Origin: Candidatus Omnitrophota bacterium
GTDB lineage: Bacteria; Omnitrophota; Gorgyraeia; Duberdicusellales; 4484-171
Assembly (NCBI GenBank): GCA_023227945.1
Contig: JALOCC010000037.1
Span: 1-18,420, forward strand
Direction of reading: 5' to 3'
Length of the DNA: 18,420 nt
Shown: positions 12,841-18,420 of the stretch, piece after piece
How the letters are laid out: every line of letters starts with the position of its first letter
Position numbering within the stretch: position 1 is the first letter of the stretch
Notes under the pieces: model-generated
The model's input: the letters and a program-made list of their open reading frames with translations, nothing else
The model's database searches: none
What the model was told of the DNA's origin: nothing
Made by a program: the position numbers and the translations under genes

Positions 12841-13362
12841 ATGAAGTTTGAACATAAAAATTTCAAAGGCAAAATTTTGAATGTTTCTGTAAAAAAAATC
12901 CGCCTTCCTAACGGATATCTTGCGCGCTTTGAAATTGTAAAGCATCCCGGAGCGGTATTAGTTGTGCCTTTGCTTGGCAAAAACAAAGTAATAATGCTGA
13001 GGCAACTCAGGCCGGTAATTAATTCCTACATTTACGAACTTCCCGCAGGGACCCTTGAGAAAGGGGAACGTCCGGAAGCCTGCGCGCGCAGAGAAATAGT
13101 TGAAGAAACAGGCTATAAAAGTAATAAATTTATTAAGTTAGGTTTAATTTTTCCCGTTCCAGGGTATTCCACAGAAAAAATTTTTATTTATAAAGCGCAA
13201 AATCTAGTTAAAACAAAACCACTTCACCAGAAAGATGAGGTTATAGAAACATTCGTATTTACTAAAAGAGAAATTCAAAAAATGTTCAAGGAAGGCAAAA
13301 TAATAGATGCAAAAACAATTTGTGGTTTTGCGTTATGTGGGTGGCTTAAGGAGGCAAGCTAA
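12841..13362 (+). CDS. Nudix hydrolase, ADP-ribose pyrophosphatase-like
   Basis: A 173-residue Nudix hydrolase, which cleaves nucleoside diphosphates linked to another group. The box G-x5-E-x7-R-E-U-x-E-E-x-G-U is exact (Gly70, Glu76, Arg84-Glu85, Glu88-Glu89, Gly91, Tyr92). The preceding RQLRPVINSYIYELPAG motif and a later PVPGYSTEKI are typical of ADP-ribose/ADP-sugar pyrophosphatases (NudF/YffH group). Acting on ADP-sugars would fit glycogen metabolism, but the sequence alone does not separate ADP-ribose from ADP-glucose. The stop lies 3 bases before the next ATG, and the gene's 3' end carries the AAGGAGG used by that neighbour. Confidence 0.9.
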   Translation: MKFEHKNFKGKILNVSVKKIRLPNGYLARFEIVKHPGAVLVVPLLGKNKVIMLRQLRPVINSYIYELPAGTLEKGERPEACARREIVEETGYKSNKFIKLGLIFPVPGYSTEKIFIYKAQNLVKTKPLHQKDEVIETFVFTKREIQKMFKEGKIIDAKTICGFALCGWLKEAS

Positions 13363-13365
13363 AAA

Positions 13366-15012
13366 ATGAGTAAGAATAAAAGCATAAAAGATATCCTGAT
13401 TTTGATTGTTGTTTCGGGTTTGTTGTTTCTGTTAGGAAATAACATAATAAGCCTGACTAATGATAACGAAGTTTTTTATGCTCAGACTGCCAAGGAAATG
13501 ATTCAGCAAAATACCTGGTCAACGCCTTATTTATTCGGCCAGCCGCAATTTGAGAAGCCGATTTTTATATATTGGCTTCTTAGGTTTAGCTTCATGATTT
13601 TTGGGGTCAATGCAGCTGCCGCGCGTTTTTTTCCCGCAATTTTTGGAGTGTTAGGTGTAATTACACTTTATTTTCTTGGTTTGCTTGGATTCAAAGACCG
13701 CTCAAAGGCATTCCTTTCAAGTATTATTCTAATGTCCTGCGGTATGTATATCGGGCTAGCCAAAACAGTGTTTACCGATATGTTTTTTTCGGTACTTATT
13801 ATGATGTCGCTTTCATTTTTCTTTTTCGCCTATGTAAATCAAAAGAAAAAGTTAATCGGATTATTATTGTCGGCAATCTGCATGGGTTTTGCAGTTTTGA
13901 CCAAGGGCCCGCTCGGCATATTAATACCGTGTTTCGCCATAATTGCCTTTTTGTTGATTAAGAAAGATTTAAGATTTCTATTTTGCAAAGAGACAATATG
14001 GTCATTTTTTGTTTTATTTTTAACAATTGCCCCTTGGTATATACTTATGATTCAAAAGTACGGAAATACTTTCGTGAATGAATTTATTTTAAATGATAAT
14101 TTAAGAAGAGCAGTAGAAGCTCAACACGGCGGGCACGATACCTGGTATTACTATCCTTCCCTGATTGTTTCCGGCATGCTTCCTTGGAGTTTGTTTGTTT
14201 TGGGGGCTTTAGCTTTTTTATATAAGGGGCTAAGGCAAAAAGAGAATTCATTCTATATTTTTCTGGTTTGCTGGATAGGTTCGGTATTTTTGATATTTCA
14301 GGTTGCGCATTCTAAAGTAGCAAATTATATTTTTCCTGCCTTTGCGCCAATGGCTTTGCTTACTGGAGGCTTCATACGTGATATTTTAAGCAACAACAAA
14401 TATAAAAGCATTTTATATGTAGTTTTATCTGTAATATCATTTTTTGTTTTGTCTATTCCAATTGCTTTGTTTTTTAGTTCCAAAAAATACGCAAACTACA
14501 TAGGAAATTCTGCCGGGGTATACTTTTTAATTGCCGGGTTTTTATTGTTAGCCGCGGCAATTTTATTTTGTATATACAGGAAAAAACTATCAGCAGCGAT
14601 TTATCTGGTGGGAGCAATAGTCCCGATATTTTTATGCAGCCTGCCGCTTATCCATAATAATTTTGAACCCTATATTTCTTCAAAAGCTGCTTCAGAATAT
14701 TTATTAAAGAATGCAGAAATAAACAACACTATAATTTGCTCAAAAACTTTTGTCCGCGGGGTGAAGTATTATACCGACAAAGATGTCGCAGTGTTAGATA
14801 TACCGGGTAAGCAGTTTTTTAGCAAGCACCCTTTAATCTTCCTATCTTCGGACCGGGAATTGAAGGAATTTTTGTTTAAACAGGTAACGACTTATTGCGT
14901 AGTGGGCAAATCATTAGCCGCAGACATAAAACGCATAGCAAACAATGATTTTAAAGTTACTGTTTTAAAAATAATAGGCAACGAATATATTATAGAGGTT
15001 CAGCGTCTTTAG
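13366..15012 (+). CDS. GT83/ArnT-like polytopic membrane glycosyltransferase (PMT-2 superfamily)
   Basis: A 548-residue inner-membrane protein with many hydrophobic segments across about residues 8-425 and a soluble C-terminal domain (about 430-548). Family marks: TNDNEVFYA with acidic Asp33/Glu35 in the first periplasmic loop, FEKPIFIYW with Lys64-Pro65, AAARFFP, LTKGPLG (178-184), APWY, and DTWYYYPSLIVSGMLPW. Such enzymes transfer a sugar from polyprenyl phosphate to lipid A, protein or another acceptor on the periplasmic side; acceptor and sugar are unknown here. AAGGAGG (13348-13354), inside the end of the Nudix gene, is the ribosome binding site. The 3' end overlaps the convergent trmI gene by 23 bases. 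Confidence 0.88.
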   Translation: MSKNKSIKDILILIVVSGLLFLLGNNIISLTNDNEVFYAQTAKEMIQQNTWSTPYLFGQPQFEKPIFIYWLLRFSFMIFGVNAAAARFFPAIFGVLGVITLYFLGLLGFKDRSKAFLSSIILMSCGMYIGLAKTVFTDMFFSVLIMMSLSFFFFAYVNQKKKLIGLLLSAICMGFAVLTKGPLGILIPCFAIIAFLLIKKDLRFLFCKETIWSFFVLFLTIAPWYILMIQKYGNTFVNEFILNDNLRRAVEAQHGGHDTWYYYPSLIVSGMLPWSLFVLGALAFLYKGLRQKENSFYIFLVCWIGSVFLIFQVAHSKVANYIFPAFAPMALLTGGFIRDILSNNKYKSILYVVLSVISFFVLSIPIALFFSSKKYANYIGNSAGVYFLIAGFLLLAAAILFCIYRKKLSAAIYLVGAIVPIFLCSLPLIHNNFEPYISSKAASEYLLKNAEINNTIICSKTFVRGVKYYTDKDVAVLDIPGKQFFSKHPLIFLSSDRELKEFLFKQVTTYCVVGKSLAADIKRIANNDFKVTVLKIIGNEYIIEVQRL

Positions 15013-15796
15013 GCGCAGGTTCATTGCTTGAAGTGTTTTTGAATATTTTTGAAGCAAAAACCAGCCAGCCGGTATGTGACGGCATATGTTGTTCGGGTCG
15101 GGTTTTACCGCGGCGAACAAGTATATTTCGAATAAAAACTTCTATACTGTCAATATTAATAAACCCTTTTTCTTCAAGCGCGAATACTGTTTTTGTAAGT
15201 TGTTCAAAGGTGGGGCATATTGTTGCAAGGCGCGAGCCGCCTTTTAGCGCTTTATAGGCAGCGTCAATTAAGTCCCACTGGCTTCCAATGTCAATCATTA
15301 CAAAATCAACTTCGCTTTCATCGTAACTGTCAGTTACTTCACGAAGTTTAAACTCAACATACTCGCTAAGCCCGTATTTTTCAATATTCTTTTTGGCGTT
15401 TTCAAGAAACTCTTTATTCCTGTCATAGCTGTAAACTTTTCCGCCGGGCCTTACGAAATTTGCTAATGCCGTTGTGAGCGCTCCGCTTCCAGCGCCTGAT
15501 TCAATTACCCGTGCTCCGGGAAATATATTTGCTCTCGTAAGTATTATTCCGATATCTTTAGGATAAAGAATCTGGGTTTTCCTTTTTACTTTCATTACCA
15601 TTTCATGCAGGTATGGCCGCAAAATATAGAAGGTATGCTTAAGGTTGGTTTCAATTTTTTGCCCGAATTCTTTGCCGATTATATCTTTTAATTCAAGGAA
15701 GCCTAAATCGGTGTGAAGCCTGCCGCCCTGTATTTTTATAAGATAATTGCGTTTTTCGTCTTTATAAAGAAATACCAGCTCTCCTTCGTTAATCAT
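14990..15796 (-). CDS. trmI: tRNA (adenine-N1)-methyltransferase TrmI (m1A58)
   Basis: A 268-residue SAM-dependent methyltransferase making m1A at position 58 of the tRNA T-loop. The N-terminal small beta domain (GELVFLYKDEKRNYLIKI) precedes a Rossmann domain. SAM motif I is RVIESGAGSGALT, followed by YSYDRN and a catalytic-region VDFVMIDIG; RRGKTRPEQHMPSHTGWLVFA is the characteristic C-terminal stretch of TrmI/Gcd14 proteins. Its length fits the bacterial and archaeal family. The C-terminal tail is short and charged (SNEPAPKDAEPL) and coded within the overlap with the convergent glycosyltransferase. No Shine-Dalgarno sequence is present; a promoter lies immediately upstream, so the message is probably (near-)leaderless. 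Confidence 0.92.
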   Translation of the reverse strand: MINEGELVFLYKDEKRNYLIKIQGGRLHTDLGFLELKDIIGKEFGQKIETNLKHTFYILRPYLHEMVMKVKRKTQILYPKDIGIILTRANIFPGARVIESGAGSGALTTALANFVRPGGKVYSYDRNKEFLENAKKNIEKYGLSEYVEFKLREVTDSYDESEVDFVMIDIGSQWDLIDAAYKALKGGSRLATICPTFEQLTKTVFALEEKGFINIDSIEVFIRNILVRRGKTRPEQHMPSHTGWLVFASKIFKNTSSNEPAPKDAEPL

Positions 15797-15806
15797 AATA
15801 GTTATA

Positions 15807-15834
15807 ATAATACAGTTTGGAGATTATTTTGCAA
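15807..15834 (-). promoter_or_regulatory. Predicted promoter of trmI
   Basis: On the minus strand: TTGCAA (15829-15834), 16-base spacer, TATTAT (15807-15812). Transcription would start near 15800, about 4 bases before the ATG whose first base is 15796. A second TATTAT register 3 bases closer would make the mRNA leaderless in effect. Confidence 0.5.
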
Positions 15835-15843
15835 TAGAAATAT

Positions 15844-15963
15844 ACAGCTGTCAGCCTTCAGCCGTCAGCTTTCAGTTCTATTTTTTTGCTGAAAGCCCCG
15901 CCACCTTATAAAAACATTTAAGCGGGTCAACCTGTTGGTTGAGAAGACTGATAGCTGACAGCT
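15844..15963. repeat. Palindromic repeat family A, copy 3, split by a second palindrome
   Basis: The left part reads CAGCTGTCAGCCTTCAGCCG... and the right part GAAGACTGATAGCTGACAGCT, inverted versions of the same words. Between them (about 15896-15932) lies CCCCGCCACCTTATAAAAAC...AAGCGGGTCAACC, resembling the CCCGCTT/AAGCGGG palindrome at 10479-10495. The arrangement looks like one palindromic element inside another. Confidence 0.75.
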
Positions 15964-16010
15964 AGCCCAGAAAACCCTTGCAAAATAAAGGGGATTGTAA
16001 TAAACTTTTG

Positions 16011-16166
16011 ATACGCAGATGAGCACAGATTGGAAAGCGGACGATTACAGATTTATTATTATCGTTTATGTACCACGTATCAGGTAACACGTAACAGGCC
16101 TTTACGGCGTGATACGTGTTACCTGATACGTGATACAGAATCTATGCTATCTGTGATCATCTGTGT
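16011..16166. repeat. Repeat family B, copy 2, with a nested 20-bp perfect palindrome
   Basis: Outer arms ACGCAGATGAGCACAGAT (16013-16030) and ATCTGTGATCATCTGTGT (16149-16166) are inverted family-B words. Inside, a 20-bp arm (16074-16093, starting CCACGTATCAGG) pairs perfectly with 16113-16132 (ending CCTGATACGTGG reversed as TGATACGTG), with a 19-base loop. With the preceding family-A element it fills the 390-base gap between trmI and apgM; I see no gene there. Confidence 0.85.
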
Positions 16167-16187
16167 AAGCCGAACGGAGTGAGGCAA

Positions 16188-17387
16188 ATGAAATATATAT
16201 TCATAGTTCCCGACGGAGCAGCGGATTATCCCAATGAAATTCTCGGCGGCAAAACTCCGCTGGAAGCTGCGGATAAACCTTTTATGAACCAACTAGCAAA
16301 AGAAGGGGTATTAGGAAGAGTAAAAACTGTTCCTTCAGGATTTCAGCCGGCGAGTGATGTGGCAAATCTTTCGCTTCTTGGCTATGAACCGGAAAAGTAT
16401 TATTGCGGCCGCGGCCCGCTCGAAGCCGCTAATTTCGGCATAACACTGGGGGAAGATGATTTGGCTTTTCGTTGTAACCTCATTAGCGAGTCAGAAGGAA
16501 AACTTCTTGATTATAGCGCGGGGCACATCAGCGACAGAGAAGCCCGTATCCTCATAGAACATCTCGATAAAAATCTTGGAACAGAAGATATAAAATTTTA
16601 TGCCGGAAAAAGTTACCGCCATCTTATGGTTTATAAAAAGGGAGTTAAGCTTTTATTGGAGAAGCTTAATTTCTTCGCTCCGCACGATATTATGGGTAGA
16701 GGTATTAAGAAGCATCTACCGTCCGGCCGTGGAAGCGAACATATAATTACGCTTATGAACCGTTCAAGAGAGCTTCTAAAAGACCACGAAATAAATAAAG
16801 TGCGTATAGATTTAGGAGAAAATCCTGCTAATATGATTTGGCTTTGGGGCGCGGGGCGCCGGCTCGCGATTCCTGCATTTAAAGAAAAGTTTGCAATCTC
16901 CGGTGCAGTAATTTCCGCAGTTGACCTTATAAATGGCATTGGCAAAATCATAGGCTTAAAAGTTATTGAAGTTTCCGGCGCCAATGGTTATTATGATACG
17001 AATTATAAAGGCAAAGCTGAGGCAGCAATAAAGGCGCTGGATGATTGTGATTTCGTATTTATTCATATAGAAGCAACAGATGAAGCCGGCCACAACAATG
17101 ATTTAAGGATGAAAATTACCTGTATTGAACGGATAGACAAGCTTGTTGTAGGGACTATTGTGGAGAGAATGAAAGGCAAAGATTACCGGATTATAATTAC
17201 ACCTGATCATCCCACACCTGTTTCAAAACGCACGCATACAGATGAGCCTGTTCCGTTTGTTTTAGCCGGCCCCGGCATAAATAGGCAGAATTTTTCCTCG
17301 TATTGTGAAGCAGAAGCCGCAAATTCAAGCCTCTACTTTGCAAGCGGGCCAGACCTGATGAATTATTTTCTAGGTAGTTTTCGCTGA
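16188..17387 (+). CDS. apgM: Archaeal-type cofactor-independent phosphoglycerate mutase family (possible homoserine kinase)
   Basis: A 399-residue member of the alkaline-phosphatase superfamily, aPGM branch. Metal and catalytic residues are present: VPDG with Asp9, PASDVAN with nucleophile Ser56, RCNLI, the IEATDEAGHNND segment (Glu295, Asp298, His302) and TPDHPTP (Asp340, His341). The family's basic reaction interconverts 3- and 2-phosphoglycerate. Some aPGM-like proteins are, as I recall, homoserine kinases in threonine synthesis, and the next gene here is aspartokinase, so that role is possible. I prefer ATG 16188, the family-typical MKYIFIVPDG start, over the in-frame GTG at 16179. GGAG at 16176-16179 lies 8 bases before it. 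Confidence 0.85.
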   Translation: MKYIFIVPDGAADYPNEILGGKTPLEAADKPFMNQLAKEGVLGRVKTVPSGFQPASDVANLSLLGYEPEKYYCGRGPLEAANFGITLGEDDLAFRCNLISESEGKLLDYSAGHISDREARILIEHLDKNLGTEDIKFYAGKSYRHLMVYKKGVKLLLEKLNFFAPHDIMGRGIKKHLPSGRGSEHIITLMNRSRELLKDHEINKVRIDLGENPANMIWLWGAGRRLAIPAFKEKFAISGAVISAVDLINGIGKIIGLKVIEVSGANGYYDTNYKGKAEAAIKALDDCDFVFIHIEATDEAGHNNDLRMKITCIERIDKLVVGTIVERMKGKDYRIIITPDHPTPVSKRTHTDEPVPFVLAGPGINRQNFSSYCEAEAANSSLYFASGPDLMNYFLGSFR

Positions 17388-17408
17388 ATAACCTTTCAGC
17401 GAAAACTA
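17375..17408 (+). terminator. 13-bp hairpin overlapping the apgM stop codon
   Basis: TAGTTTTCGCTGA (17375-17387) and TCAGCGAAAACTA (17396-17408) form a perfect 13-bp stem with an 8-base loop. The apgM TGA is the last three bases of the left arm. No T-tract follows, so termination is plausible but unproven. Confidence 0.5.
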
Positions 17409-17456
17409 GATAAAATATGCAGCAAATAAATTTAACGTTTAAAACAAAACATCTAC

Positions 17457-17485
17457 TTGCTCAAGAAAAATTAAAGTTGTAAAAT
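17457..17485 (+). promoter_or_regulatory. Possible promoter of aspartokinase
   Basis: TTGCTC (17457-17462), 17-base spacer, TAAAAT (17480-17485). The -35 match is weak, and the region is AT-rich, so this is tentative. Confidence 0.3.
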
Positions 17486-17548
17486 TGTATTTATTGAATA
17501 AGGCATATCCGGTATATTTATTTTTTCTAACGGCGGGAAAGAAAAATT

Positions 17549-18420
17549 ATGCAAAATAAATTAATAGTACAAAAATACGGCGGTTCATCAGTTGCCGATG
17601 TAAGCAGAATTGAGAAGGTTTGCGAGAGAATAATTTCTTACGCAAAAAAAGGAAACAAGCTCGCTATTGTAGTCTCCGCAATGGGAGATACGACTGATGA
17701 GCTTATAACGCTGGCCAGAAAGATAAACCCCGACCCGGAAGAACGGGAAATGGATATGCTTATATCAACAGGCGAGCAAATATCATCCGCGCTTTTGGCC
17801 ATGGCTATACACAGGCAGGGCTACGAGGCAATTTCTTTTACCGGTTCCCAGGTAGGGATAATTACGGATAAGTATCATACCAAAGCAAAGATTTTAAAAA
17901 TTGAAACCGACAGGATAAAAAAAGAATTATCCGCGGGTAAAATCGTAATTATCGCTGGCTTCCAGGGTAAAAGCACAAAATCAGAAATTACTACCTTAGG
18001 CCGCGGTGGCTCGGATTTAAGCGCGGTAGCTTTGGCGGTTGCACTTTCTGCCGATATGTGCGAAATTTATACCGACGTAGAAGGTATTTATACTGCAGAC
18101 CCGCGCATTATCAAAAATGCAAAAAAACTAAACTATATAACTTTTGATGAGATGCTGGAGTTAGCCGCAAGGGGTGCGCAGGTAATGCAAACAAGGGCTG
18201 TTGAGGTAGGTAAAAAATTTAATATGCCAATATATGTTAAGTCGAGTTTTTCCAAAAAGGAGGGAACTGTAATCATGGATAAGCTTCCGCATATTGAGGA
18301 ATCTGTTGTAAGAGGAGTGGCCTTAACCGAAAACGAAGCTAAAATTACCGTTTGCGATGTTCCGGATAAGCCGGGCATTGCCGCAAGAATATTCAATGAC
18401 CTTGCCAAACAAAATGTCAA
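17549..18420 (+). CDS. lysC: Aspartate kinase (3' end outside window)
   Basis: The first 290 residues of aspartokinase, which phosphorylates aspartate as the first step to lysine, threonine and methionine. QKYGGSSVAD (8-17) is the N-terminal signature. VVSAMGDTTDEL, ISTGEQ (72-77), GRGGSDLSAVALA (151-163) and YTDVEGIYTADPR (174-186) line the aspartate and ATP sites. A regulatory ACT domain begins at about 255-290 (VCDVPDKPGIAARIFNDLAK) and runs off the window, so feedback control by lysine or threonine is likely. A GGCGGGAAAG stretch upstream is only a modest ribosome binding site at long spacing. It follows apgM by 161 bases; no lysine riboswitch is evident there. Confidence 0.95.
   Translation, partial: MQNKLIVQKYGGSSVADVSRIEKVCERIISYAKKGNKLAIVVSAMGDTTDELITLARKINPDPEEREMDMLISTGEQISSALLAMAIHRQGYEAISFTGSQVGIITDKYHTKAKILKIETDRIKKELSAGKIVIIAGFQGKSTKSEITTLGRGGSDLSAVALAVALSADMCEIYTDVEGIYTADPRIIKNAKKLNYITFDEMLELAARGAQVMQTRAVEVGKKFNMPIYVKSSFSKKEGTVIMDKLPHIEESVVRGVALTENEAKITVCDVPDKPGIAARIFNDLAKQNV

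Noticed and set aside
16631..16984. Long antisense reading frame within apgM (and others like it inside real genes)
   Set aside because: Shadow of the coding frame; low-complexity protein with no recognisable motif, while the plus-strand frame is a complete conserved enzyme.
17417..17482. A 21-codon reading frame with four lysines between apgM and lysC, possibly a lysine attenuator peptide
   Set aside because: Lysine content is ordinary for AT-rich DNA, no run of lysine codons, no ribosome binding site and no alternative terminator hairpins follow it; the predicted lysC promoter would also start downstream of its first codons.
17388..17548. Lysine riboswitch upstream of lysC
   Set aside because: The 161-base spacer is AT-rich and shows none of the conserved lysine-box helices I would expect.

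Overview
The window is AT-rich bacterial DNA. It encodes glycogen/alpha-glucan enzymes, household metabolism and envelope proteins, and almost every long intergenic gap holds a palindromic repeat. The three GH57 glucan enzymes, the AmmeMemoRadiSam radical SAM gene, the archaeal-type phosphoglycerate mutase, TrmI and the many palindromic spacers together suggest an uncultured anaerobe of the Omnitrophota (OP3) type. That placement is inferred from gene content and style, not from a marker gene. I see no rRNA, tRNA, CRISPR array, transposase or phage gene.

Layout. 1-4270: three co-directional GH57 genes: the tail of a branching enzyme, an amylase/amylopullulanase-type enzyme, and a 4-alpha-glucanotransferase. 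4399-6445: a DUF2934 mini-protein, a tandem-ACT protein and a GH1 glycosidase. 6605-8482: an NTE-like patatin phospholipase with an N-terminal cNMP-type domain and a P-loop middle domain. 8692-9411: a secreted DUF3108 protein. 9432-11164 (minus): a two-gene unit of a membrane protein with a very basic cytoplasmic tail followed by a ParA ATPase with a C-terminal glycogen-binding (CBM48/AMPK-type) domain. 11280-12693: the radical SAM gene and a DUF192 protein. 12841-15012: a Nudix hydrolase and a GT83/ArnT-like membrane glycosyltransferase. 14990-15796 (minus): trmI. 16188-18420: an archaeal-type phosphoglycerate mutase (possibly a homoserine kinase) and the start of aspartokinase.

The most interesting system is the ParA-CBM48 protein and its membrane partner. 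Both halves look intact: the deviant Walker A motif is complete, and the CBM keeps the two tryptophans, the lysine and the asparagine that bind sugar in AMPK beta. With a GH57 glycogen cluster about 5 kb away, the simplest hypothesis is a ParA-type machine that positions or segregates glycogen particles, analogous to McdA for carboxysomes. This is inference.

A second theme is intergenic DNA. At least five palindromic repeat families (called A-E below) sit between genes, some nested. Several appear to supply the Shine-Dalgarno sequence or promoter of the next gene. Separately, three genes without a Shine-Dalgarno sequence have sigma70-like -10 boxes so close to the start codon that their mRNAs would be leaderless or nearly so.
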